A stretch of 64,000 nucleotides of DNA. Source: Variovorax sp. PBS-H4. GTDB lineage: Bacteria; Pseudomonadota; Gammaproteobacteria; Burkholderiales; Burkholderiaceae_C. The stretch is from positions 6,008,001 to 6,072,000 of the forward strand of contig NZ_LR594675.1 of assembly GCF_901827205.1 (NCBI RefSeq), read 5' to 3'. Position numbers and translations under genes: made by a program. The notes under the pieces were generated by a model. It saw nothing but the letters and a program-made list of their open reading frames with translations, made no database searches and was not told the origin of the DNA. Positions within the stretch are counted from its first letter, which is position 1, and every line of letters begins with the position of its first letter. Positions 35,326 through 43,836 of this stretch are shown here, in pieces.

Positions 35326-35501
35326 GAGTTCCTCGCTCCTCGGCGTATGACGCCATGCCGCTCAAGGCAATTGCCGTGCCGGGCTGGGAACGCCTGAAGG
35401 GAACCAAAAAAGCCGGGAACTACCGACGACAATTGTTCCGAAATGTGACTTTTTTCGTCACGGGACACAATTGATAGTGGTCCACTTCGACGAGGATGGT
35501 T
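35326..35501. other. Intergenic region, pyrF to DUF1800
   Basis: This 176-bp gap is more AT-rich than its surroundings and should hold the promoter of the DUF1800-DUF1501 operon (minus strand) and the end of pyrF. A hairpin, GTGAC-TTTTTTC-GTCAC (35444-35460 region), and an ACAATTGT palindrome are visible. No convincing -35/-10 pair or T-tailed terminator was found. Confidence 0.4.
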
Positions 35502-36326
35502 TCAGTTTTTGGCTTGCTCCAGACCATCGCGAGTACGAATGGCCTCATTCCGTGCGGCCTGCTCGAAGTCTTCGCCAGCCGACGCATAGCAAATGGCGCG
35601 CGAGGAACTGACCACGATCGGCGCGTCGGCGCGCCAGCCGGCGCGCACAGTGGCGACCGCATCGCCGCCCTGGGCGCCGACGCCGGGAATCAGGAGTGGC
35701 ACCGTCGGCGCCAGCGCGCGCACCCGCTCGATTTCGGCCGGGTAGGTCGCGCCCACCACCAGGCCTAGCTGGCCGTTCAAGTTCCAGGGGCCCTGCACCA
35801 GCTTCGCGATGTGTTCATACAGGAAGGGCTGGCCTTCCATGCCGGCGAGACGCTGGGCCTGCAGGTCGTCACCGCCCGGATTGCTGGTCCGGCACAGCAG
35901 GAAGGCGCCCTTGCCTTCGTAGCGGAGGTAAGGCTCGACCGAATCGAAGCCCATGAAGGGAGAAAGCGTGACCGCGTCGGCGCCGTAGCGCTCGAACGCC
36001 TCCCGCGCGTACTGCTCGGCAGTCGACCCGATGTCGCCGCGCTTGGCGTCGAGGATCACCGGCACCTGGGGGGCATTGCGGCGCAGATGCTCCATCAGCT
36101 TTTCGAGTTGGTCTTCGGCGCGGTACGCGGCGAAGTAGGCGATCTGCGGCTTGAAGGCGATCACGAGGTCGGCGGTGGCGTCGACGATGGCGGCGCAGAA
36201 GTCGTAGATCTTGCTGGCATCGCCCTTCAGGCGGGCGGGGAACCTGGCGGGTTCGGGGTCGAGGCCCACGCACAGCAGCGAGCCGTTGCGGCGCTCGGCG
36301 GCGCGCAGCTTGTCCAGGAAGATCAT
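35502..36326 (-). CDS. pyrF: Orotidine 5'-phosphate decarboxylase, type 2
   Basis: A 274-residue OMP decarboxylase of the longer type 2 family; it converts OMP to UMP in pyrimidine synthesis. Motifs: LCVGLDPEPARFPARL, AFKPQIAYFAAY, VILDAKRGDIGSTAEQYA (the catalytic Lys/Asp array) and LIPGVGAQGGDAVATV. It lies 32 bp after the uracil-glycosylase-like gene on the same strand. Confidence 0.95.
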   Translation of the reverse strand: MIFLDKLRAAERRNGSLLCVGLDPEPARFPARLKGDASKIYDFCAAIVDATADLVIAFKPQIAYFAAYRAEDQLEKLMEHLRRNAPQVPVILDAKRGDIGSTAEQYAREAFERYGADAVTLSPFMGFDSVEPYLRYEGKGAFLLCRTSNPGGDDLQAQRLAGMEGQPFLYEHIAKLVQGPWNLNGQLGLVVGATYPAEIERVRALAPTVPLLIPGVGAQGGDAVATVRAGWRADAPIVVSSSRAICYASAGEDFEQAARNEAIRTRDGLEQAKN

Positions 36327-36358
36327 GGGGCGGAATTCTAGGCGCCGCCCGTGCGGGC

Positions 36359-37135
36359 TCAGTTCGGCGGCGGCTGGAATTGCGCCGCGGCCAGGCACAG
36401 GTCGGCCCAGGCGCGGGCCTTGTCCGCCGGATTGCGCAGCAGGTAGGCCGGATGGTAGGTCGCGACGACGGGAACGTCCTCCCACCCTGGCATGGCCACG
36501 CGCGCCGGCCGGCCGCGCAGCCGGCCCAGCGGCTCGGCGCTTTGCAGCAGGCTCTGTGCGGCCAGCGGGCCCATCGCCAGCACCACCTGCGGCGCCGCCG
36601 CCGCATCGGCCCATCCTTCGGCGATGGGACGCGGACTGCCCGGCTGGCCCGAGGCGACGCCGCGGTGGGTGCGCATCAGGCGCACGGGAGCCGTACCGCC
36701 ATGCAATTGCAGCGCGCGCAGCATCGCCTCGAACAGGCGGCCGGCATCGCCGGAGAAGGGTTCGCCATGGCGGCCGTCGAACTCGGGCGGCATGTCGGCG
36801 ACGATCAGCCAGCCGCCCTCCGCTTCGGGGCCGTAGAGGCGGCGCGTCGCCTCGATCAGCACGCTTGCGCCCGAGGGCGCGGCCGACGGGCGAGCCGCGG
36901 CCGGTGGCGCGGAACTCGGAACCGGCGCCGGAACCGGAGCCGGAGCCGGCGTCGGAACCACGGCGCGGACGGCTGCAGGCGCTGCCGTGACGGCTTCGTC
37001 GGGCGCGTTGCGCGGCGGAGCCGCCTGCACGGCTGCCGGTGCATCCACAGGCGCCACGGCGGGCCACCAGAGCTTGATGCCCATCTCGTCGAGCATTGCG
37101 CGCTGCCGCGCATCCAGGTTCAGCGTACCGTTCAT
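36359..37135 (-). CDS. Uracil-DNA glycosylase-like protein lacking the Fe-S cysteines
   Basis: A 258-residue protein with the UDG superfamily fold (family 4/5 type): LIVADMPPEFDGRHGEPFSG is a degenerate form of the GEGPG...G-PFVG motif, followed by VVLAMGPLAAQSLL and TYHPAYLLRNP near the C-terminus. About 65 residues at the N-terminus are Ala/Pro-rich and probably unstructured. Family 4 enzymes use four Cys to bind a 4Fe-4S cluster; here only one Cys is present, in the last helix. So it may act differently or have lost catalysis. It sits after rimI, an arrangement I associate with Comamonadaceae and relatives. Confidence 0.8.
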   Translation of the reverse strand: MNGTLNLDARQRAMLDEMGIKLWWPAVAPVDAPAAVQAAPPRNAPDEAVTAAPAAVRAVVPTPAPAPVPAPVPSSAPPAAARPSAAPSGASVLIEATRRLYGPEAEGGWLIVADMPPEFDGRHGEPFSGDAGRLFEAMLRALQLHGGTAPVRLMRTHRGVASGQPGSPRPIAEGWADAAAAPQVVLAMGPLAAQSLLQSAEPLGRLRGRPARVAMPGWEDVPVVATYHPAYLLRNPADKARAWADLCLAAAQFQPPPN

Positions 37136-37145
37136 GTCTTGTCTG

Positions 37146-37721
37146 CTATTTCAAGCCGCCCCAGGCGCTGTTGGATTCGTTCAGACGCAGGCTCATCACC
37201 ACGGCGTCCTCGCGTGCATGGCCTTCGGCCGGGTAGTAGCCCTTGCGCACCCCCACGCGCCGGAAGCCGTGGCGCTCATAGATGGCCAGTGCCCGCAGGT
37301 TGCTGGCTCGCACCTCGAGCCAGAGCCACTGCGCGTTCTGGCCGCGCGACCAGCCGGACAGCGCCTCCAGCATCAGCGGTGCCCAGCCCTGGCCCTGGCA
37401 GGCAGGCGCCACGGTGATGTTGAGGAGGTGTACCTCGTCGACGCCCTTCATGGCGACGAAATAGCCGATCAGCGTCTCCCCGGGTTGTGGCGCCAGCCGG
37501 CTCCACAGGGCGCGCGGCCGCCGTGCCGCCACCGCGTCGCCGGACGCAGCAGCCGGGGCCACCAAACATTGGCAGTGGTAGCCCGCAATGATCGAATCGC
37601 TGAAGTTGGCCGGCGTCCACGGATGGGTGTAGGCACTGCGTTCGATCGCGCAAACGGCCGGGATCCGTTCGATCGTGATCGGTTCGAGGCGGGCTTCACG
37701 CGGCTGAAGAACTGCGCTCAT
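37146..37721 (-). CDS. rimI: Ribosomal protein S18-alanine N-acetyltransferase
   Basis: A 191-residue GNAT acetyltransferase. It begins near ERIPAVCAIERSAYTHPWTP, as RimI does, and has the acetyl-CoA loop VAPACQGQGWAPLMLEAL and WLEVRASNLRALAIYERHGF. A low-similarity Ala/Arg stretch at about residues 62-80 makes it longer than E. coli RimI (148). It lies 58 bp after tsaB, the usual partner. Confidence 0.9.
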   Translation of the reverse strand: MSAVLQPREARLEPITIERIPAVCAIERSAYTHPWTPANFSDSIIAGYHCQCLVAPAAASGDAVAARRPRALWSRLAPQPGETLIGYFVAMKGVDEVHLLNITVAPACQGQGWAPLMLEALSGWSRGQNAQWLWLEVRASNLRALAIYERHGFRRVGVRKGYYPAEGHAREDAVVMSLRLNESNSAWGGLK

Positions 37722-37779
37722 TCGATAAACCTCCGCCCTGCGGGCTGCGGTGAATTTGCCTTCGGAACGCCCGTGCAAC

Positions 37780-38484
37780 TCATGTCGGCCCGGTGGCGCG
37801 TGTCGCCTTGAGCGCAGCGCGCTCCTCGGTGGTCTGTGCAACTTTATCGCGAACATACAGTGGCCATGCCTGTGCTGGCGGCACCCCCCCGCCGGCAGCG
37901 AGCAATTCGGGGGCCAGTCTCAGCATCGCCTCGGCAGCGGGCAATACCTCGTGGCACGCCGTGGCGGCTGGCAGACGCGCGCCGTAGGCAGCGAAGACGT
38001 TTCCGGCAAGCGCCCAGCCGGGCGGCACCTGCACTTGCTCCGGCGAAAGCAGCAGCGGCTCGGCTTCGCTCCGGGCGGGCTGCCCGAAATCGTAGTGGGC
38101 GGCGTAGAGCTCATCCATGCGCGCGTCCAGCAGCGCGACCACGCGCGTGGCGCCGAAGCGGTGCCGCGCCTCCTCTGCCACCGCGTGCAGCGTGTCGACC
38201 GGCAGCAACCGGACACCGGCGCCGAAACCCAGCCCCTGTGCGACCGAGCAGGCGGTGCGCAGGCCGGTGAAGGAGCCGGGGCCGCGCCCGAAGGCGATGG
38301 CGTCGAGTTCGGCCATGGCCAACCCCGCTTCCGCGAGCAGTTCCTGAATCAGCGGGATCAGGCTGCTGGAGGCTTGGGCGCCCCCTGCGCTGGTGCGCGA
38401 AAGCAGGTGCTCCCCGTGGCGCACGGCGACCGACAGCCATTCGGTGCTGGTGTCGAAAGCCAGGAGCTTCGTTGGTGCGGGCAT
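37780..38484 (-). CDS. tsaB: tRNA t6A synthesis protein TsaB
   Basis: A 234-residue ASKHA-fold protein. It scaffolds TsaD in making N6-threonylcarbamoyl-adenosine at tRNA position 37. It begins LLAFDTSTEWLSVAV and has DAIAFGRGPGSFTGLRTACS, the TsaB signature. TsaC, which makes the activated intermediate, is also in the window (41499-42503). The start codon is part of a near-perfect inverted repeat shared with dacB. Confidence 0.93.
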   Translation of the reverse strand: MPAPTKLLAFDTSTEWLSVAVRHGEHLLSRTSAGGAQASSSLIPLIQELLAEAGLAMAELDAIAFGRGPGSFTGLRTACSVAQGLGFGAGVRLLPVDTLHAVAEEARHRFGATRVVALLDARMDELYAAHYDFGQPARSEAEPLLLSPEQVQVPPGWALAGNVFAAYGARLPAATACHEVLPAAEAMLRLAPELLAAGGGVPPAQAWPLYVRDKVAQTTEERAALKATRATGPT

Positions 38485-38563
38485 CGCGCGATTATCCGGG
38501 GGCTGCCATGCGCCGCGCTGTCCGAAGCCCATGCGGGGCGACGCTCTGGATAATTGCGCGATG
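38482..38563. promoter_or_regulatory. Mirror-image start regions of tsaB and dacB
   Basis: The divergent genes tsaB and dacB have start regions that are inverted copies: CATCGCGCGATTATCC (38482-38497) against GGATAATTGCGCGATG (38548-38563), 15 of 16 positions paired. Each contains a -10-like GATAAT six to seven bases before the ATG and no Shine-Dalgarno between. If these are true -10 boxes, both mRNAs would begin at or next to the start codon (leaderless). No good -35 was found at 17 bases. Confidence 0.5.
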
Positions 38564-39991
38564 CCTCCTGCCCCGAAGCTTCTGGCGCAACGCGCCGTCC
38601 GCCTGTTCATCCTGTTCACCGCGCTGGCTTCGGCGCCTGCGCTGGCCCAGCCGCTTCCGGCGGAGGTGGAAGCCGCCCTGGCCCGCGCCCGGGTGCCGCG
38701 CGACGCCGTGACGATGCTGGTGGCCGACGCCGATGGCGTGCGCGCCCCGCGCCTGGCCTGGCGCACACAGGTGCCGGTGAACCCGGCCTCCGTCATGAAG
38801 CTCGTCACCACCTACGCCGCGCTCGACCTGCTCGGACCGGCCTTCACCTGGAATACGCCGGTGTACGTCGACGGGCCGGTCCGTGACGGCGTTCTGGCCG
38901 GCAACCTCTACATCCAGGGCCAGGGCGATCCCAAGCTGGTGCTGGAACGCCTCTGGCTGCTGCTGCGGCGGGTGCAGGGACTGGGCATCCACACCATCGC
39001 GGGCGACATCGTGCTGGACCGCAGCGCGTTCGAGGTGGCCGACACCGACCCGGCGGCTTTCGACGGCGAAGGCCAGCGGCCGTACAACGCCGCGCCCGAT
39101 GCACTGCTGATCAATTTCAAGTCGGTGGTCATGACCTTCCAGCCGAACCGCGACGGGCAGACGGCCCAGGTCAGCTTCGAGCCTTTCCTGAGTGGCGTGA
39201 GCACGCCGTCGACGGTGCCGCTCTCGGCCGGCGAGTGCGGCGACTGGCGTGCTGCGCTGGCGCCGGCCTTCGGAGATCCGGCGCGCATGGGCTTCGCGGG
39301 CAGCTATCCCGCGGCGTGCGGCGAGAAGACCTGGGCGGTGGCGTATGCGGACCCGCGCAGCTACGCAATGCGGGCGGTCGGCGGGATGTGGGCCGAGATG
39401 GGCGCCCACTTGAAGGGTCAGGTGCGCGAGGGTGCCGTGCCGCGCGGGCTCAAGCCGGCCTTCGTGTTCGAGTCGCCGCCGCTGGCCGAGGTGGTGCGCG
39501 ACATCAACAAGTACAGCAACAACGTGATGGCACAGCAGCTGTTCCTCACGCTCGGGCTGCAGCAGAAGCGGCGCGGCACGCTGGAAGGCGCCCGCGCCAC
39601 GCTGCGCCAGTGGTGGAACGATCGCATCGGCACCGGGGAAGGCCAGCCGGTGTTCGACAACGGCTCGGGGCTGTCGCGCGAGGAGCGCATCAGCGCGGCG
39701 GCACTGGCGAAGATGCTGCAGGTGGCCTGGCGCTCGGCCCAGATGCCCGAGCTGGTGTCGTCGCTGCCGGCGATGGGGGTGGACGGCACGCTGCGCAAGC
39801 GCGCGCTGCGCTCGGGCGGGGCGGCCCACCTGAAGACCGGGAGCCTGCGCGACTCGGCGGGCATCGCCGGCTACGTGCACGGCGCCAGCGGGCGGCGCTG
39901 GGTGGTGGTCGCGATCGCGAACCACGCCAGTGCAAACGCCGCGCGCCCGGCCTTCGATGCGCTGGTCGACTGGGCGGGTCAGGACAACTGA
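38561..39991 (+). CDS. dacB: D-alanyl-D-alanine carboxypeptidase/endopeptidase (PBP4 type)
   Basis: A 476-residue class C penicillin-binding protein with a signal peptide (RAVRLFILFTALASAPALAQ). It trims and cleaves peptidoglycan cross-links in the periplasm. Active-site motifs: SVMK in NPASVMKLVTTYAALDLLGP, SNN in NKYSNNVMAQQLFL, and KTG in HLKTGSLRDSAG. Length matches E. coli DacB (477). ATG 38561 starts the signal peptide; upstream in-frame ATGs lie within tsaB. Confidence 0.95.
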   Translation: MPPAPKLLAQRAVRLFILFTALASAPALAQPLPAEVEAALARARVPRDAVTMLVADADGVRAPRLAWRTQVPVNPASVMKLVTTYAALDLLGPAFTWNTPVYVDGPVRDGVLAGNLYIQGQGDPKLVLERLWLLLRRVQGLGIHTIAGDIVLDRSAFEVADTDPAAFDGEGQRPYNAAPDALLINFKSVVMTFQPNRDGQTAQVSFEPFLSGVSTPSTVPLSAGECGDWRAALAPAFGDPARMGFAGSYPAACGEKTWAVAYADPRSYAMRAVGGMWAEMGAHLKGQVREGAVPRGLKPAFVFESPPLAEVVRDINKYSNNVMAQQLFLTLGLQQKRRGTLEGARATLRQWWNDRIGTGEGQPVFDNGSGLSREERISAAALAKMLQVAWRSAQMPELVSSLPAMGVDGTLRKRALRSGGAAHLKTGSLRDSAGIAGYVHGASGRRWVVVAIANHASANAARPAFDALVDWAGQDN

Positions 39992-40125
39992 AAGCGACCC
40001 GGTCGCCGAGGTGACCCGGTCGCAGCCGTGCTTGGGGTTTCCCTCGTCCTCCCTGGGAAGGGGCCAGCCTAGGATCGTGCGTTTTGTGCCTCCTCTTACC
40101 AAAATTCATCGATCGGAGACAGCCC

Positions 40126-41481
40126 ATGAGACTTCGTCTGCATCTTCTGAGCGCCGTCCTGGCGGCCAGCCTGCTCGCCGCCTGCGGCGGCGGCGGCGGT
40201 GGCGGCTTCGCCTTTGTCGGTGCCGGTGCGGGCGGGGGCAGCGCTGGTCCAGGAACGGGCGCGCTCAAGGAGCCACCCGTCATCGTCACGACACTGACGA
40301 CCTCGCAGATCGACAGCGGCACTGCTCGAATCGGCCTGCAGGCGCTGAGCGGCAAGGCGCGATGCGACGTCAACGTGATTTCGCTCAACTACAGCACAGT
40401 GGGCCCGAAGGGCGAGGTCACCAATGCATCGGGCGTGCTGCTGATGCCGGCGGGAACCTGCGCCAACGCGGCACCGCTGGTGGCATATGCCAAGGGCACG
40501 GACGTGCAGAAGCCTCGCACGCTCGTCAATCCGCAGGACTCGGAGACCTTCCTGCTGACCGCGATGTACGCGGCGCAGGGCTACGCGGTGGTGGCCACCG
40601 ACTATCTCGGCTATGCCAAATCAACCTTCCCCTACCACCCCTACCTGCATGCCGACTCTGAAGCGCGCACGGTGCTCGACTCGGTAAGGGCGGCGCGCGC
40701 CGCGGTAGTGAGCGCGGGCGGTTCGCTCTCGGGCAAGGTGATGTTCACCGGCTATTCGCAGGGCGGTCACTCCTCGATGGCGGCGCACCGCGCGGCCGAG
40801 CGCGACAACGCAGCCGAATTCAACGTGGTGGCCGGCGCGCACCTGGCGGGGCCCTACAACCTCTCGGGCTCGTTCAAGCTGCCGCAGGCAATCGCGGGCT
40901 ACCAGTTCTTCGTGCCCTTCATCGTCAACTCATACCAGAAGGTTTACGGCGACGTCTACACCGACGTGAACACGGTCTACAAGCAGCCCTACGCCAGCTA
41001 CATCGAGAACCTGCTGCCCAGCCCGACACTGAACTACACCACCCTGGTGACCAGCGGAAGCCTGCCGGGCGCGAACGGCGAGACACCGAACCAGGCGCGC
41101 GACGCGATCTTCCAGAGCGCCTTCCTCGCGGACGTCCAGACCAATCCGAACAATGCGCTTTTCCTCGACGCCAAGAAGAACGACCTGCTCGGCTGGAGCC
41201 CGCGCGCCAAGACGCTGCTGTGCGGCGGCGCCGGCGACCCCACTGTCCCGCCGGCGCTGCACATGGTGGTCGCGAAAGCAGACTTCGATGCGCGCGGCGT
41301 GACCACGGTCACGACTGTCGATGTGGATGCGCAGGTCCAGGCGACCTACGGTCCCGGCGGCAAGGCGCCGACCGATCCGACCACGGCGGACTATGCGACC
41401 TACTTCGGCGCCTACCACGGCACCTACGAGCCGCCTTTCTGCCATGCGCGCGCACGGGCACTGTTCGACACGGTGAAGTAG
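40126..41481 (+). CDS. Secreted alpha/beta-hydrolase lipoprotein (lipase/esterase-like)
   Basis: A 451-residue predicted lipoprotein: signal peptide ending SLLAAC with Cys as anchor, then seven Gly and a Gly/Ala-rich linker. The hydrolase domain has AMYAAQGYAVVATDYLGYAK, the nucleophile elbow GYSQGGHSS (Ser), and a late Asp in GGAGDPTVPP; a C-terminal His is in AYHGTYEPPFCH. The layout recalls the secretory lipase family (PF03583), and the substrate is unknown. ATG 40126 with GGAG upstream is the start. Confidence 0.88.
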   Translation: MRLRLHLLSAVLAASLLAACGGGGGGGFAFVGAGAGGGSAGPGTGALKEPPVIVTTLTTSQIDSGTARIGLQALSGKARCDVNVISLNYSTVGPKGEVTNASGVLLMPAGTCANAAPLVAYAKGTDVQKPRTLVNPQDSETFLLTAMYAAQGYAVVATDYLGYAKSTFPYHPYLHADSEARTVLDSVRAARAAVVSAGGSLSGKVMFTGYSQGGHSSMAAHRAAERDNAAEFNVVAGAHLAGPYNLSGSFKLPQAIAGYQFFVPFIVNSYQKVYGDVYTDVNTVYKQPYASYIENLLPSPTLNYTTLVTSGSLPGANGETPNQARDAIFQSAFLADVQTNPNNALFLDAKKNDLLGWSPRAKTLLCGGAGDPTVPPALHMVVAKADFDARGVTTVTTVDVDAQVQATYGPGGKAPTDPTTADYATYFGAYHGTYEPPFCHARARALFDTVK

Positions 41482-41498
41482 CGCAGGCTCCTGCGGGC

Positions 41499-42503
41499 TC
41501 AGGCTGCAGCGGCGCGCTGCAGCCGGTCGAGAACGCCTTCCCATTCGGGGCCGGCGGGCGGCGTCTCCACCCAGATCAGCTTGGCGCCTTCGGCATCGAA
41601 GCTGCGCAGCACCGCGAAGAGCTGCTGCGCGGCGGCCGCGGCATCGTCGGGCATTCGCCGAAGCAGCACGCGCTGCGAACGGCCCTTGAGCGGACTGCGC
41701 GACCACACAGCCAGGTGCGCGGCGTTGGCGCCCAGCACGTCGAGGCCGGCTTGCAGCGCCTTGGCGTCCAACAATCTCACTTTGGCGCTGGGCGCGTAGT
41801 GCGCTTCCAGCGTGCCCGAAGCGCGCGGATCGGGTAGCGCCAGCTGGTGCCGGTCGCGCAGCGGCTCGCCGCAGGCGGCCTCGATCTGCGTGCGGGTGAT
41901 CGCACCGGGGCGCAGCAGCACCGGCTGGCCGCGGCTGCAATCGACGATGGTGGATTCGATGCCGACCTCGCACGCGCCGCCATCGATCACCAGCAGCGCG
42001 TCGCCGAACTCCTGCTGAACATGCAGGGCCGTGGTGGGACTCACGCGGCCAAAGCGGTTCGCGCTCGGCCCTGCCACGCCCGGCACGCCTTGCTCGGCGC
42101 AGGCGACCAGCAGGGCTTGCGCCACCGGATGGGCCGGGCAGCGCAGGCCGACAGTGTCCTGCCCGCCGGCCGCGGCGGCGGCGACCCCGGGCTGGCGCGT
42201 GACGATCAACGTGAGCGGGCCCGGCCAGAAGGCCTGCACCAGCTTCTGCGCGAAGGGCGGCAGCGGCTGGGCGAAGCGCGACAGCGCCTCCGTGCCCTTG
42301 ACGCCTGCGGCCACATGGACGATCAGCGGATGGTTGCTGGGCCGGCCCTTGGCCGAGAAGATCCCGGCCACGGCATCGTCGCTCGTCGCATCGGCGCCCA
42401 GGCCGTAGACCGTTTCGGTCGGGAATGCGACCAAGCCGCCGGCGCGCAGCACGCGAACGGCTTCCTGGATGGCTTCGGCCGAATGGCCGTCGCGAATGGT
42501 CAT
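41499..42503 (-). CDS. tsaC: L-threonylcarbamoyladenylate synthase (Sua5/YrdC type)
   Basis: A 334-residue protein with an N-terminal YrdC domain (GGLVAFPTETVYGLGADATS, SAKGRPSNHPLIVHV, GPSANRFGRVSPT) and a C-terminal Sua5 domain (from about residue 205). It makes threonylcarbamoyl-AMP from Thr, bicarbonate and ATP for t6A-tRNA. The two-domain form is longer than E. coli TsaC (190) and is called Sua5 in many genomes. It lies after purK on the same strand, 163 bp away. Confidence 0.93.
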   Translation of the reverse strand: MTIRDGHSAEAIQEAVRVLRAGGLVAFPTETVYGLGADATSDDAVAGIFSAKGRPSNHPLIVHVAAGVKGTEALSRFAQPLPPFAQKLVQAFWPGPLTLIVTRQPGVAAAAAGGQDTVGLRCPAHPVAQALLVACAEQGVPGVAGPSANRFGRVSPTTALHVQQEFGDALLVIDGGACEVGIESTIVDCSRGQPVLLRPGAITRTQIEAACGEPLRDRHQLALPDPRASGTLEAHYAPSAKVRLLDAKALQAGLDVLGANAAHLAVWSRSPLKGRSQRVLLRRMPDDAAAAAQQLFAVLRSFDAEGAKLIWVETPPAGPEWEGVLDRLQRAAAA

Positions 42504-42589
42504 CGGTCCACCCCAAGGGCAGACTGAGCTTGCAGGTCGCGCCGTCGCGAGACGCGACGGCTCTTCGTGCCGTCCAAGCCTGCACCGGG

Positions 42590-42660
42590 AGGCCTGGAGC
42601 CGCGGCACTCGGCCCTCTCGGGGGGCAACGAATACACGATGTGATGAGCGTGGGGGCGCA
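42590..42660 (-). repeat. Dispersed GC-rich repeat, subfamily A, diverged copy
   Basis: In the 163-bp gap between purK and tsaC, the minus strand reads CCCCCACGCTCATCACATCG, then TGTATTCGTTGCCCCCCGAG, then AGGGCC. This matches the subfamily A copies at 28175 and 48422 over their first 45 bases. Beside it, GCCGTCGCG-AGA-CGCGACGGC (42541-42561) forms a nine-bp perfect stem without a T-run. No gene is seen in the gap. Confidence 0.65.
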
Positions 42661-42666
42661 TGCCGG

Positions 42667-43836
42667 CTATTCGGAGAGCGGAATCGGCAGGCCCAGCAGC
42701 GCGGCGGCGAAATCCGCCGTACTGCGGATGGCCTCGATGTCATTGCCGGTGATGGTGAGATGGCCCATCTTGCGGCCGCGCCGTGCTCCGGCCTTGCCAT
42801 AGAGATGCAGGTGCGTGCCCGGCAGCGCCAGCACGTCGGCCCAGCGCGGCTGGACGGCCTTCGGCTCATCTTCAGGAAACCAGAGCTCCCCCAGCAGGTT
42901 CAGCATCAGCGCGGGACTGTGCTGGCGCGGCGGATTGAGCGGCAGGCCGGCCAGGGTGCGCACCTGCAACTCGAATTGCGACACGTCGCAGGCATCCAGG
43001 GTCCAGTGGCCGCTGTTGTGCGGGCGCGGTGCCATTTCGTTGACCACCAGGGCGCCGTCGGCCAGCACGAAGAACTCGACGCACAGCACGCCCACATACT
43101 GCAGGCCTTCAGTGATGGCCACTGCGGACTCGACCGCCAGCCGCCCCGTCGCCTCGGGAATGTTGTTCGCATGCACTTCGGTGACCGCGAGGATGCCGCC
43201 GCGGTGCAGGTTGCGCTGGGGCGGGAAGTGCACGATCTGGCCGTCGTGTCCGCGCGCGACGATCACCGAGCACTCGAAGTCCAGCGGCAGCAGCTTTTCG
43301 AGCACGCACGGCACCTGGCCCGCGCGGGCCCAGGCGGCGGCCAGTTCTTCGCGGGTGTCGACACGCTGCTGGCCCTTGCCGTCGTAACCCAGGCGCGCGG
43401 TCTTGAGGATGCCCGGCAACAGGTTCGGCGGCACGAGCCCCACCTGGTCGGCCGACTCGATGACGGCGTACGGCGCGCAATCCACGCCGCAGCCGACGAA
43501 ATGGCTCTTCTCGCGCACGCGGTCCTGCGCGATCGCCACCGCGGTGGCGCCGGGCCGCACCGGCCGGGCCACCGACAGGTGCTCCAGCGAGGTCGCCGGC
43601 ACGTTCTCGAACTCGGTGGTAATCGCATCCGCCAGGCCGGCAAGGCGCGCGAGGCCGTCGACGTCGGCGTAATCGGTATGGATGTGATGATGGCTCACGC
43701 GACCGGCGGGGCTGTCGGCATCGGGGTCGAGCACGGCGGTGAGATAGCCCATGCGTTGGGCCGCATGCACGAACATGCGGCCGAGTTGGCCACCCCCCAC
43801 CACGCCAAGCGTGGCGCCAGGCAGGATGGCGGTCAC
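42667..43836 (-). CDS. purK: N5-carboxyaminoimidazole ribonucleotide synthase
   Basis: A 389-residue ATP-grasp enzyme that carboxylates AIR to N5-CAIR in purine synthesis. Motifs: LGVVGGGQLGRMFVHAAQRM at the start, KTARLGYDGKGQ (ATP-binding loop), FECSVIVARG, and VLCVEFFVLADGALVVNEMA with PRPHNSGHWT. Its ATG overlaps the purE stop by four bases, so PurE and PurK are coupled. Confidence 0.96.
   Translation of the reverse strand: MTAILPGATLGVVGGGQLGRMFVHAAQRMGYLTAVLDPDADSPAGRVSHHHIHTDYADVDGLARLAGLADAITTEFENVPATSLEHLSVARPVRPGATAVAIAQDRVREKSHFVGCGVDCAPYAVIESADQVGLVPPNLLPGILKTARLGYDGKGQQRVDTREELAAAWARAGQVPCVLEKLLPLDFECSVIVARGHDGQIVHFPPQRNLHRGGILAVTEVHANNIPEATGRLAVESAVAITEGLQYVGVLCVEFFVLADGALVVNEMAPRPHNSGHWTLDACDVSQFELQVRTLAGLPLNPPRQHSPALMLNLLGELWFPEDEPKAVQPRWADVLALPGTHLHLYGKAGARRGRKMGHLTITGNDIEAIRSTADFAAALLGLPIPLSE

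Noticed and set aside
42504..42666. Possible 6S RNA gene next to purK
   Set aside because: I recall that 6S RNA genes can lie near purK in some proteobacteria, so the gap was read for a long closed stem with a central bubble. Only a nine-bp stem and a dispersed repeat were seen.
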